From NCBI GenBank assembly GCA_003427395.1, contig BFEA01000125.1, positions 1,541,131-1,587,309 of the forward strand: DNA of 46,179 bases, read 5' to 3'. Numbering within the stretch: position 1 is the first letter of the stretch; each line of letters begins with the position of its first letter. Positions 1-9,048 of this stretch are shown one piece after another. The translations under genes and the position numbers were made by a program. Source of the DNA: Chara braunii. Taxonomy: Eukaryota; Streptophyta; Charophyceae; Charales; Characeae. The notes under the pieces were generated by a model. It was not told the origin of the DNA, ran no database searches, and worked only from the letters and a program-made list of their open reading frames with translations.

Positions 1-3
1 TTT

Positions 4-29
<26 letters not shown>
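1..29. repeat. Poly-T contig edge
   Basis: A pure run of T opens the window and passes straight into GC-rich sequence. Together with the poly-G at the other end this looks like an assembly edge rather than biology. Confidence 0.8.
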
Positions 30-34
<5 letters not shown>

Positions 35-209
35 GGTGGGGTCGGGCTTGCGCCGCCCCATGGCGCTTCCCGAATCCCCAACCCGCTTCCCCTCTGGCGG
101 CCACGTGGCGTCAAAGCCGCGTGTCCGCGCGAACATGTCCGCGGGGTCGGCGGACTGGCCGCGTCCGCGGATTCGCCCGCGCTTGGCTGCCGCCGAGGGG
201 GGTTCATAG
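30..209. other. GC-rich fragment of unknown origin
   Basis: About 180 bp of strongly GC-rich DNA with several GTCCGCG-like words. It abuts the reverse transcriptase fragment of copy 1 in mid-gene. I see no gene in it: the short plus-strand open frame is a composition effect. It is either a real deletion or rearrangement breakpoint or a chimeric contig join. Confidence 0.5.
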
Positions 210-690
210 TTGAAAATCAAAATATCATCCAAATAAACAATGACAAATTTATCAAGCCACTCGCGAAAAAGTTCATTCATCGTTTTTTGGAAAGTCGCAG
301 AGGCATTAGTAAGACCAAAGGGCATAACTACGAACTCATAGTGTCTGTACCTTGTTTTGAAGGCAGTTTTATATTGGTCTTCCAGCTCTACTTCAATCTG
401 ATGGTAGTCGGACTTCAGATCTATCTTCGTGAAATATTTGCAACCCTGCACACGATCCAGCAAATCATCTATTCACGGTAACGGCTCTGCGTTTTTGATA
501 GTTATCTCGTTTAATCTTCTATAATTTATGCACATGCGTACCCCGCCATCCTTCTTAGGCACACATAGCACAGGCGCACTATAGGGCGAGGAACTAAGCC
601 TTATCCATCCATTTTCCAGCAATTCATCCAGTTGGGATCGCAGTTCATCCAACTCTTTTGGTGACATTCGGTAAATGGGTTCCTTATGAC
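210..690 (-). pseudogene. Reverse transcriptase fragment (copy 1)
   Basis: The 5' half of a Ty3/Gypsy reverse transcriptase. Visible landmarks are [11 protein letters not shown] and YRRLN in the fingers, KIDLKSDYHQI with the first catalytic Asp, MPFGLTNASATFQ, and YLDDILIF with the catalytic Asp pair at about 218-235. The frame is interrupted once, by TGA at 473-475, where copy 2 has an Arg codon (CGA), a C-to-T change. Sequence similarity ends within a few bases after ILIF, where the GC-rich piece begins. The enzyme would copy element RNA into cDNA in cytoplasmic particles. This fragment is dead. Confidence 0.92.
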
Positions 691-691
691 T

Positions 692-1372
692 CTAACTTCC
701 TGGGATAATGTCTATGTGATGCTTGATGGGTCTCTCAACTACACCGCTTGGGGCCTCAGCCACATCTGCGAATTCCTTCAGGATCTTTTCAATTTCTAGG
801 TACTTGGCCTCTTCCTTTATTTCACTGTCTTTCATTGGGCGTACATATGCAACAAACACTTGATCATACAAGTTATATTTTTTTATATGGCGGGCGAACG
901 CGGGGGCACTCATACAACAATCAGCCAAGCTGTTTTCCTTACCAGATTCATGAAATAGGCGGATTTTTTTCTTTCCACCCTGCGGACTTGGGAGCCAACA
1001 CTCATGGTCCCTTAACTTGAGATCCGCATTAGCAGCTTCCCCCCAATTCATGCCTAGCAACACATCAAAGGGCAGACTATCTTCCACCAAGAGAGTCCGA
1101 GAGTGGAGAACACGTTCCACCTTCCCCTCTGCTTCGAGACGAAAGTATGTTTGTACCCCCTTGACGTATCGATCCATGACAATCTCTAAACTATTTGCTA
1201 ACTTACTTACAATGGGTTCATCCAATTGTTTTACTTCCAGCCCAAGGCGCAGTTTCTGCAAACCTTTCTTGCTAATATAACTGCGTGTAGACCCGCTGTC
1301 AATCAATCCTCCTACTCTTACTTTATTAATTTCAAGATCTGCAATTATTAGTTGTCCTTTGCGTTTCTTCAT
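692..1372 (-). pseudogene. Gag-pol aspartic protease and RT N-terminal linker (copy 1)
   Basis: The 226-residue open frame begins at a Met-Lys-Lys stretch and carries the retropepsin motif DSGST at about residues 26-30, followed by a typical protease body (FDVLLGMNW near residues 103-111). It then runs through a linker toward the RT, with EILKEFADVAEAPSGVVERPIKH near the end. The protease would cleave the Gag-Pol polyprotein. The pol frame upstream is closed by TAG at 1379-1381, where copy 2 has TGG (Trp), and the frame closes again near 692 before RT resumes at 667. The element is decayed, but the domain call is firm. Confidence 0.88.
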
Positions 1373-1575
1373 TTCAGTCTAGGCTTGGCGACAAACGACC
1401 AACTCATCACCCACGCCAGCGAGGGATCCATCTAGAGAGATGCATACGTTTGCCACCTCTGGACAGTGCACTAGATGGGGACTGTCTACCTCTTCAGTTT
1501 CTGCCATTGGGACCTTCGAATGGGAGGATTTCTGTTTTTCAACATCCGAAGTCCCTGCAGAGGCAACTGAGACCT

Positions 1576-2592
1576 CTACTGGTTGTTCTCTTTTGCTACC
1601 TTGTAGTCAGGGCAATAAGGGACAATGTGGTCGGGATCCCCACACTTTAGGCATTGGTAAGTTTTCTTCCTGTGTTGCCAAACTTGCTCAGTTATCTCCA
1701 ACTTTTTCCAAGGCTCCCCTTCTGGAAGACCTGGATGTGGCGGATAGGGCTTATCCCAATTCCCGTACCAAGCGCCTCTTCCTCTACCCCAAGTGAAATT
1801 AAAACCACGGCCACTTTGCGAGGGACCATTACCCCTTTCTCCCGCGTAGTAGCTACCTTCGCCACCACCCCTCTGGGTGCCGGATCCTCTTCCACCACGT
1901 CCACGACCTCCTCTTCCTTGGCCACGTCCTCTTCCTTGTCGCCCTCCCCCGCGGGCTGCAACGGCCGCGTAACTCCCCTCCTGAGCTACCGAACCGCTGG
2001 GTCCTTCCTCAAGACCATAGTCTACTTGGTCCCAAGAAAGTGTTTCAACACCTCCTTCTTCAAAGGTCAGAAGGAGGCTGTCTTTCCCAGGTATAGACCC
2101 TGAGATAGTGTCGTTTTGCCATTTCTTCCCCGCTTGCAGATCTTTCCAATAATGACAATAATTGGTCTCAGCTAAGAAGCCAGCGTGATCTATGGCGATC
2201 TTGCTGAACTTCTCGTAGGTCATCCCCTCTTCCTTTGTACGGGGATACAACTGAGTACGAAGGGGGTCGGGTAGTGCGCGTGCAAAACTGTTCAGTATCT
2301 GAGCAAGGGTAAGTCCATGTTCATTGCATTGCAGCAATTCATCCATGGTTGCTTTAAGCACAGAGGTGCTCTTCCATTTTTTGTCTGGGAGGTTCATAAC
2401 TAACATCTCAGTCCTGCAGGCTAAGGTTTTCTCCTCAAACCGTTCTCGAATGACTGTAAAGAAATCTTCAATGCGGGTTTCTGGGAATACTCTACGATGG
2501 ATCTGCAACCTGCTTCCTTTTGCAAGGAGATTGCGAAGCTCATGACATCTTCCTCCATACACGAACTTGCCATTAACACCCTGTCCCAGCAC
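1576..2592 (-). pseudogene. Gag: capsid C-terminus, RGG box and zinc knuckle (copy 1)
   Basis: A 338-residue open frame. Residues about 40-160 resemble the Ty3/Gypsy capsid region (Arg-Phe-Glu-Glu-Lys, then LYPRTKEEGMTYEKFSK). Residues 214-274 are an Arg/Gly-rich, RGG-type nucleic-acid-binding tract. Residues 314-327 form a CCHC zinc knuckle (C-X2-C-X4-H-X4-C). The protein would package element RNA. It ends at TAG 1576-1578, and copy 2 has a stop at the same position, so the gag stop is probably ancestral. The capsid N-terminus continues in another frame upstream, so a frame break lies near 2.5-2.6 kb. Confidence 0.88.
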
Positions 2593-2966
2593 GGAATGCG
2601 TTGTCCGTAGACATACGACTCGACTGCTGCAATCCAGTGTAACACACTTTGCTCTCTCTTACAATTATATGTTCATCGGATTTTAACTTTAATTTTTTTG
2701 ACCTGACCCGCTTCATTTGGCAGCACCCCCTTTTGTTTACTGTCTTTGTCTACGTCTCCCCCATCTCCATCTCCGTCTCCTCCGTCTACTCTGCCGCCTC
2801 CTAACACCTTCTTTATCACGGTGGAACCTGCCAATTTCTTGGCCAACTGCTCATCCAACTTTTGTATGCAGTTGAACATGTGCTGGTCAACTTCCTGCGC
2901 TGATCGCTGCAGAAAGTTGTTCCATACTCCCTTAAATTCAAATTGGTGATTCTCGAACTTTTGCAC
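2421..2966 (-). pseudogene. Gag: capsid N-terminal region, broken frames (copy 1)
   Basis: Two overlapping minus-strand frames carry the middle of Gag. One contains WIAAVESYVYGQRIPCWDRV and FAISLQKEAGC, matched closely by copy 2 around 26.1 kb. The upstream one has an acidic Gly/Asp-rich spacer (GGDGDGDGGD), also matched in copy 2. The frames are not continuous with each other or with the zinc-knuckle part, so this is frameshifted Gag. Confidence 0.8.
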
Positions 2967-3125
2967 AAACTTGGTTAACGCAGCGAGTTGTTCATTGGTG
3001 TGAAGGAGAGTATCTGTGAGGAGGGTAAGGCGGTCATCCGCGGCCGCTTGTTGTTGTTTCTGTTCCTTTAATTGTCTCTGAAACTTTTCCCCCTCCTCTT
3101 TTAATCTTTTTTTCTCTTCAAATTC

Positions 3126-3375
3126 TTATCTCGTTGCTGTCACCATCCTATTATTTAGTTCTGCTTTTAGTTCCGCTATCAAGAGGTCTCTTTCTTTAGG
3201 ATCTGTTATGGTGGCTAGCTGTGCAATAAATGCATTTCTCTCCTCCTCCGACTCAACCACCATGACATTTTTGTATCCGAACTGTTCGAGCCAATTCATT
3301 GGGTCGAGCTCAATCGTAATACCACCGGCACTGCTGGTTTCCCCTCTTTCTGTATGACGCCTGTGCAATCTTTCA

Positions 3376-3417
<42 letters not shown>

Positions 3418-3843
3418 CATCTTTTTCTTCTTCTTTTTTTTTTTTTTTTTTTTTTTTTTTTCCTTCTTCTTCTTCAACTGCCTTTAACTCTCCCTGAAGC
3501 TTTCTTTCTTTCTCTTTCATTTCTTTCTCTAACTTTCTCTTTCCTTTTTCATTTTTTTCATCTTTTTTTCCCTCTGTTTCCTTTTTGTTTCTTTCTCTTT
3601 TTTCTTTTCGGCCTCTCGCCGTTCCCCTTCAGCCTGTTCTGCAGGCGTAGGCCTTGGCTTCACAGTACCTGACCTCATCATCATACGAGAGCTACACACT
3701 CTCCCGAAGCCCAGGGGAAAGAAGAGTTTGAAGAGTTGGCCCATCAACACCGAGAGGATCATAATGCCTTGCATGGGGTAGTCGTCCATGATGGGGTGCA
3801 ACACAGGTACCCCTCCGCTGTCCCACCAGGTAAGAATTCCCAT
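3126..3843 (-). pseudogene. Gag: N-terminal domain and charged coiled coil (copy 1)
   Basis: The frame starting at 3843 has an N-terminal block (TWW, DDYPMQG, FFPLGFGRVCSSRMM) that recurs in copy 2 at 27.1-27.3 kb. A long Lys/Glu-rich predicted coiled coil follows. Two T-runs on the plus strand (3378-3417 and 3434-3461) would encode poly-Lys. The conserved stretch after it (LEQFGYKNV, ERNAFIAQLATITD) continues into the frame at 3126-3368. The role of this N-terminal extension is unknown. It is family-specific and not a standard Gag domain that I recognise. Confidence 0.75.
3378..3461. repeat. Two long poly-T tracts inside gag
   Basis: Plus-strand runs of about 40 T (3378-3417) and 28 T (3434-3461), separated by a CTT-rich spacer. 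Read on the coding strand they are Lys codons within the charged coiled coil. Length is likely to be unreliable in short-read assembly. Confidence 0.85.
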
Positions 3844-4248
3844 CTTGTCCTACTTGTCTGCCACGTGGATGGGATATGCTCTGTTTTTTTTTTTTTTTAA
3901 ACTCTGGATGTTGCTGTCTCAGAAGTAACGAATTTCAAAAAATAAAACTTTAAGTTAATTATTTTTCTTTTTTCTTACTTTGTTTGCTGCCTGCCTTCAA
4001 CGCCAATATGCCTTGGTTGTACTTATACTTGTCTAGCCCTGTCTTTTTTTTATTTTTGTTCCTTCTTTTTTTCTTTAACTAACGTACTGGTCTTCTACGC
4101 AGTACCAAGCTGGAGCTTACACAGTGTCAGATGCACAGGCGATACTTCCTTCGCAAGTCAACTTTGCCTTTGTTCATTTATTGCCTTATGACACGTGTGC
4201 TATCTGACGTGGCAATCTGCCACCATACCCACAACCTACTCCTACCCT

Positions 4249-4604
4249 TCCTACCACTTAGCGCAGACGTCAGACCAGATGTCAGGGATATAGAACCAGA
4301 TAATGACTCTTACCTACTATCGACTCTGACTTGACCAGACTTTCGCCCCCTAACATTATACCGGACCAGATGTGAACAGACAGCAGCAGCAGCGACAACC
4401 AGAGAGGCTGTCTCTTATACACATCTAGATGTGTATAAGAGACAGTCCTACCACTTAGCGCAGACGTCAGACCAGATGTCAGGGATATAGAACCAGATAA
4501 TGACTCTTACCTACTATCGACTCTGACTTGACCAGACTTTCGCCCCCTAACATTATACCGGACCAGATGTGAACAGACAGCAGCAGCAGCGACAACCAGA
4601 GAGG
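4249..4604. other. Assembly artefact: 159-bp duplication around a mate-pair adapter
   Basis: 4249-4407 and 4446-4604 are identical by eye and separated exactly by the 38-bp adapter at 4408-4445. That is what an assembler produces from untrimmed mate-pair junction reads. The real sequence most likely has a single copy. Confidence 0.93.
4408..4445. other. Nextera mate-pair junction adapter (contaminant)
   Basis: The sequence is CTGTCTCTTATACACATCT followed immediately by its own reverse complement, i.e. two Tn5 mosaic ends joined head to head. This is the circularisation junction adapter of the Illumina Nextera mate-pair protocol. It is not a transposon insertion. Confidence 0.98.
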
Positions 4605-4898
4605 AGGGGTAGAAAAAGGTACTCGATACAACTCCACGCACAGCCAGGAAAGGAGTAAGAGTTCTTCTCTTCTTTGCGGACGTCGATGAAGACTCCTCGA
4701 TCGCTCCACGCTCCACGCTCCATGCGCAGGTAAGACACTTTTCCTTAGCCCCTTCCTCTTCGACCTGCTTCCCCCCTCCTTATCCCAATCCACAACGCAC
4801 ACCTCTTAGTTCTCCACCATAGCCAGCATTCTTCGAGCCAGCATATCTCTTTCGCCAGCCTTACTCATGCCAGCGCCTCAGTGAGAGTAACGAGTTAT

Positions 4899-4910
4899 GC
4901 TCTGATACCA
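4899..4910 (-). promoter_or_regulatory. Primer-binding site, initiator Met-tRNA type (copy 1)
   Basis: The minus strand reads TGGTATCAGAGC, complementary to the 3' end of initiator tRNA-Met and the usual primer site of plant LTR retrotransposons. It lies 5 bases inside the LTR end at 4916, which fixes both orientation and LTR boundary. Confidence 0.93.
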
Positions 4911-4915
4911 AATTT

Positions 4916-6023
4916 TGTAAGGAACTCGTCTGTTATCACTTGCTGGAGTGCGTCAGATATCACACATTGTACAGAATCGAAATAGATCACACAAAGCTTC
5001 AATGAGAGTTGAACGAGGCCAAGGAACTCAGGTCAATTATATTAACCAGATTAAGAGAGTTTTTCACAAGTTCAAGATGAACAGCGCCGAACAGGCTCAC
5101 AAGTCTTCTGCCCTCACCAGATCATGGCGCTTAACAGGTAAGTGTTACCAAAGCTTTCACTCCCCTCTGTCCTCCCTCTCTCTCTCTCTCTGTATGTCTT
5201 TTCTCCCTCCCTTTGATCCAATGTAGTAGTCCTGGTCTTCCTTCTACTCACACCTCATCTACACACACTCCCTAACACATGAGGATCTACTCTGAATACT
5301 ACTCACTGATGTACTAACTAAATCACTTCTACTACTAACACAGGTTGGCACAGCTATGGCTGCTTCAGCAAGTCAGCGCCCAACATCTCTCTCTCTTGCG
5401 CAGCATCAAGCCAACGCTCTCCCTCTGCATGCTGGCGCACAAGTGCCACGACACTCCCACACATCAATGCTACTGGAGTTCTGTCATGTGGGAGGCTCCT
5501 TTGCTCCTTTATACTAATGGCACGGCCTTGCGAGGCCTGAATCAGCCTCCCTTGGAACTCTTTTCCCTGTCACAGGCTGTGTAGAGTGTGTCCCAGTACC
5601 TTTCCCTCAGGGTCTGCTGCTGTTGCGGCCTTCAGGCCTGAATTTCGGACTTGGGGCCTTTATCTAGACTCTCCCTCTGACTTAATTCGTGATTGGGACT
5701 TAACCTTTTGACTTTTGTTTGAAGAGGCACACCTACTGCCCGAACAGACGCACATTCTGCACGAACATACACATCGCCTGCATGAACAGACATGACTTGC
5801 ACACCCCCTGGATGAAGAGATGTGACTCTCATATTTGAATACTGCAACTGTTCGTCCAGGGGCACAACTGTGACCTTTGACATTGACTTTTACTTAGCTA
5901 GGATGTGACTTTTGACCCAGAGAACATATCCTTTGATCTGCTTTCACGAGTTGGGCTCTTGGTGAGTGACCCCACTATGCTGCATTCGTCAAATAGGGAC
6001 TGAATCGGGTAAAGGCCCTTTCA
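4916..6023 (-). repeat. 5' LTR of copy 1
   Basis: On the plus strand the LTR runs from TG (TGTAAGGAAC) to CA (GGCCCTTTCA), about 1.1 kb. It aligns along its length with both LTRs of copy 2: the GATCTACTCTGAAT block, the GCACAAGTG block, the TATA region, the repeated GAACAGACA words and the shared terminal GGGTAAAGGCCCT. It directly abuts the organelle-derived mosaic. Confidence 0.9.
5506..5513 (-). promoter_or_regulatory. LTR TATA box (copy 1)
   Basis: The minus strand reads GTATAAAGGAGC, and the same position in the copy 2 LTRs has TATAAAGG. It lies between the repeated GAACAGACA-type words and the rest of the LTR, as expected for the U3 core promoter. Confidence 0.65.
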
Positions 6024-6070
6024 CGATTATAAATTGAATTATATATTAAATATATAACATATATAATTTA

Positions 6071-6088
6071 GTAAGGTTCTTTCTGTTG

Positions 6089-6150
<62 letters not shown>

Positions 6151-6225
6151 CTCTCGTGAGCATACTCCCCTACCAGGACACTTAACGCGTTAACTCTAAC
6201 ACTGAACGAATCAAATCGTCAAACA
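6071..6225 (-). pseudogene. Organellar small-subunit rRNA fragment
   Basis: The minus strand contains the near-universal block of bacterial-type SSU rRNA: CTCAAAGGAATTGACGGGGG, then CCCGCACAAGCGG and TGGTTTAATTCGATGCAAC. A degraded CGCGTTAAGTGTCC precedes it. Similarity fades quickly on both sides into AT-rich DNA. It is therefore a fragment of mitochondrial or plastid rDNA inserted in the nucleus. The adjacent nad7 piece favours mitochondrial origin, but the short conserved core does not settle it. Confidence 0.9.
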
Positions 6226-6573
6226 TTTTGTTTGTGATACCATATCTAAAATTAATATGAATATTATATTAAAGATCGGAATTCCTTTCGGGAGAAAACA
6301 ATGAAGATGAAGAGAGGAAAACTGATATTGAAAAGACATAATAACCTTATTTGAAATAATGATAATTATTTTTTTATATACTATTTAATTGACTATATAT
6401 ATAAAATTATATTAAATAAATAAAATAAATATAGGTAGGTTTAATGTTTTTGAGAGTAAAGTTGACTACATAAAATGAAAGATAAAAGAAAAATTGGACT
6501 ATATTCGAAATGTTGTTTATTTGTTAATAGACGCTAATAGTTGAATGATGTTCAAAGAAAAAAAAGTAATGCT
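6226..6573. other. AT-rich stretch, nothing recognised
   Basis: AT-rich DNA between the rRNA fragment and the nad7 fragment. It may be degraded organelle DNA. No frame or RNA could be assigned. Confidence 0.4.
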
Positions 6574-6852
6574 ACTTGACAATTACAAAGTTTTTCTACA
6601 GCTAAAGAATAAGCATGTTCTTGTATCATCATAGAAACATAATCTAATCGATCAAAATAAGGCAAAGCTTGTAGATATGTTTTTATATTCAATTAATGTT
6701 TCCTTACCTTTATGAAGTAAACCAATATGTGGTTCTGCACATTCCACTACTTCTCCATTCATTTCCAAAACTAATTTTAAAACACCATCAGCGGTTGGGT
6801 GTTGAGGTCCAAAATTGAAAGTCAATTTTTTTATTTGTTTGGTTTTGACCAT
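6574..6852 (-). pseudogene. nad7: nad7 fragment (mitochondrial complex I 49-kDa subunit)
   Basis: From 6852 leftward the frame gives an N-terminus containing [20 protein letters not shown] and [10 protein letters not shown], the start of mitochondrial NADH dehydrogenase subunit 7. Plastid ndhH reads differently here. After LIEYK one extra A shifts the frame. In the corrected frame the similarity continues through [14 protein letters not shown] and [12 protein letters not shown] to about 6574. Only about the first 90 of roughly 390 residues are present. The shift and the substituted conserved His mark it as a decayed nuclear copy of mitochondrial DNA. Confidence 0.93.
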
Positions 6853-7198
6853 ATATTAATTTAGGACGGAGCCTACGACCGGATCTATTTTTTTTCATAG
6901 TCTCTAAAGGATCCTCTTGCTAATATTTATCAAATCGATACATGACTTCTCTTGAGATTGATCTATCCAAGAAATGTAAATGAATGTTTTTTCGATATAG
7001 TTGGATGCACACTTTAATCTTACGATAAAAGAGGACACCTTTGACCGTGTTTTGTTAGAGTTCGACCGGATTTATCTAATCCTGTTTGCTCGCCATGCTT
7101 TTGCACCTCAGCGTCAAAGTGACCCAAAAATAATGAATGAAATTTAGATTATCAAAAAAAATTGATTCATTATTTTGAAGATTGTTTGAATTTATATT
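6853..7198. other. Unassigned segment between nad7 and chlL fragments
   Basis: AT-rich with no convincing coding similarity. The first part adjoining chlL (about 7076-7198) keeps the chlL frame open and could be its variable C-terminal tail. The rest is unassigned. Confidence 0.4.
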
Positions 7199-7728
7199 TA
7201 GATTAAGATAAAAATCGGATAGCAAAGTAAAACGTTCCCTGTCTGTTTTTTTTTTTGTAACGATGCCTTCTGACTGAGAAATAATTTGATCTGCTATATT
7301 TAGATAATAGTCGCATACATATTCAACCGAAAAGTCTGTTTCTGTTATTTCAAACAAAGTTTTACTTTTGAATCTTGAAACTCGTATGTTTTCTATTAAT
7401 GGAAGTAATTCTAGTACTAACATAGGGCAAACTTCTACATACTTATGTAGAAGATCTCGTTTTGAAGTTCTATTACCTACCAAACCAGCTAATCTTAAAG
7501 GATGCGTGCGAGCTGTTTTGCACACTGAGGGAGGAATCCTATTTGCGGAAAATAGTGCGTCAAATATATTGTCAGTAATTATTATGCAATAATCTGCATA
7601 ATTAAGCGGTGCTGCAAATCCCCCGCATACTACATCACCTAATACATCAAATAATATTTCATCATATTCATAAAAAACATTTAGTTTTTTTAGTAACTTG
7701 ACTGTCTTTCGTACTACATAGCCTCCAC
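7199..7728 (-). pseudogene. chlL: chlL fragment (plastid light-independent protochlorophyllide reductase L subunit)
   Basis: Read leftward from about 7728, the frame contains [58 protein letters not shown] and YLNIADQI, then LLSDFYLN. This is the second half of ChlL, the NifH-like ATPase of dark-operative protochlorophyllide reductase. The ligand Cys of the VCGGF motif is kept. Several otherwise conserved positions are changed, and the N-terminal half with the P-loop is absent. The gene is plastid-encoded in algae, bryophytes, ferns and most gymnosperms and lost in angiosperms. It abuts the oppositely oriented nad2 fragment almost without spacer. Confidence 0.95.
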
Positions 7729-7729
7729 A

Positions 7730-8103
7730 AACTTTTAGCTTATAGTTCTATTGGGCATAAATGTTACCGTTTAATTGAATTTTCATGTGGAACTATCGAA
7801 GGTATAAGGTGTACAGTCATTACGAATATGTGTTTTCATTTATGTAATAATGACAATCAGTATATTTGGAATAGTTTTAGCTTTACGTCAAAATCGTTTA
7901 GAATATATAGCGAATTTATTCGCGTTAGTGTTGACGAATACCATTTTAACTATTACAATGTTTATTACTATCTTTTCATTTGTAGGTAATATTTTTTTTG
8001 TTGCTCTAGGTTGTGGAGTTTATTTATTAGCCTTAATAGGATTAGTGACCAGCATTACTAATTGTTTTTATTATATACGTTTTGTGAAAATCATGTATTT
8101 TGA
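7730..8103 (+). pseudogene. nad2: nad2 fragment 1 (mitochondrial complex I subunit 2)
   Basis: From about 7730 the plus strand reads [10 protein letters not shown], then after substitutions FSCGTIEGI. A frame change near 7830 leads to VFIYVIMTISIFGIVLALRQ, then a variant of TNPILAIT and SITMFS, then ALGCGVYLLALIGLVTS and CFYYIRFVKIMYFD ending near 8103. This is the C-terminal third of mitochondrial NADH dehydrogenase subunit 2. A segment of about 15 residues around the usual PPLAGFCSKF is missing. The open frame runs on past 8103 into an unrelated Cys-rich repeat, so the annotated frame is not a real gene. Confidence 0.93.
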
Positions 8104-8259
8104 CCGCATTATTGCTCACAGTCCATGTTGTTGTGCACTGGCTCTGTGTTGCTGTAAATTACAACTTTTAACAACCTGCACCTACTGCTACGCTTCACCG
8201 TTGCGTTATCCATGTTGTTTTGCACGGTATATTATTGTTGCATATCACTGTGGTGTCAT

Positions 8260-8385
8260 ATTCGTTGTGCTTGATTGTATGGGCACATTGCTGTGTTTTA
8301 CTTGTCATTCAAATAATGCATTATTCGTTGTGCCCGATTGTATGGGCACATTGTTGTGTTTTTCTTGTCATTCAAATAGTGCATA
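8260..8385 (+). repeat. 63-bp tandem duplication
   Basis: Two units (8260-8322 and 8323-8385), each carrying TTCGTTGTGC..GATTGTATGGGCACATTG. Because 63 is divisible by 3, the plus-strand frame stays open through both units and gives a false Cys-rich peptide repeat. Confidence 0.85.
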
Positions 8386-8559
8386 AGGAAACAGAGGGGG
8401 GCGTGCACTACTCAAACGCAACCCTTTTAGACTGCGTAGCGATTGTTTGGTTAGAGGAAATGATATTACGATTTGGGGGAGCTATCAGACTGTCGTATTC
8501 TCTGCGCTTAACCGCAATTTGGTCATTTTTATTGCATTCGTAGCCGCCATTGGTGGACA

Positions 8560-8790
8560 GGCGATTGAAGAGTTCAAGGCCCTCTCGCGTGAGTCTGAGT
8601 GCACCGTCTTTGTATCTGAGTGACTTAATATCTCTCCGTCTACCTTTTTCACTCTCAGTCTAGTGTATTGGTTCAAAGAGCAAGGCGTAAGGTGTGATTG
8701 AAACCCATAATCCGTGCCAAGACCTTTGTGAGAGGTTCACCTCATCGTTTCCGGGAGTTCTGATGGAATCTATGCGATATTCTGAAGGTA
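8560..8790 (+). repeat. Conserved block of the long repeat (copy B)
   Basis: Matches 14540-14790 and 30390-30600. All begin with a CAAGGCCCTCTC-like word, continue through ACTCTCAGTCTAGT and end with a GAAACCC..CCAAGACC..GTGAGAGG-type stretch. The reverse strand has a sequence resembling a tRNA T-arm (GGTTTCAATC), but no full tRNA fold. Confidence 0.6.
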
Positions 8791-9048
8791 GAAAACAGTC
8801 AGGCATATCTTCTTCTACCTGTGTGAACCCACTATACCCCTATTATTATATATCTCTGGTTTTGTCTGAAAGATATGTATGCGTTCCCTTATGAATTTTG
8901 CTTTTTTTTTCAGAACTTAATTAGATTAATTAGAAGGAACGCATGCATAAATCTTAGTCTCATTTTATTTTTACTGAATCATGTTAAGGGATGAACTGGA
9001 GAAAGGTTGGAGGAAGGTGGTTTTGCATGCATTTGACCGAGTCTCAAA

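Larger units (their letters stand above)
3844..4898 (-). other. Leader (5' UTR) of copy 1
   Basis: About 1 kb between the primer-binding site and the gag start, without a credible gene. The part near 4735-4790 is similar to the copy 2 leader near 28.0 kb (both have AGGTAAG followed by CCCCTTC and a CT-rich run). It contains the adapter insertion and duplication at 4249-4604, so its true length is about 197 bp shorter than shown. Confidence 0.7.
210..6023 (-). mobile_element. Truncated Ty3/Gypsy LTR retrotransposon, copy 1
   Basis: A minus-strand element read from right to left: 5' LTR (4916-6023), primer-binding site (4899-4910), leader, gag (about 3843-1576), protease (1372-692) and the first part of reverse transcriptase, which stops near 210 just after the YLDD active site. 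RNase H, integrase and the 3' LTR are missing. Gene order and protein similarity match the complete copy at 21171-29300, so both belong to one family. The reading frames carry stops and frame changes, so it cannot be active. The leader contains an adapter artefact at 4408-4445. Confidence 0.9.

Noticed and set aside
28-213. Arg/Pro-rich open frame at the left edge
   Set aside because: Product of GC-rich composition in a fragment at a contig edge.
4408-4445. Palindromic Tn5 end as a real transposon insertion
   Set aside because: It is exactly the joined mosaic-end adapter of a library protocol, occurs twice, and has no transposon body.
6652-6852. Plastid ndhH instead of nad7
   Set aside because: FGPQHP is shared by both, but [11 protein letters not shown] and [10 protein letters not shown], and the downstream [13 protein letters not shown], fit mitochondrial nad7.
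7850-8386. 178-codon open frame as a functional membrane protein gene
   Set aside because: Its first part is a decayed nad2 fragment, and the rest is a 63-bp tandem repeat that happens to keep the frame.
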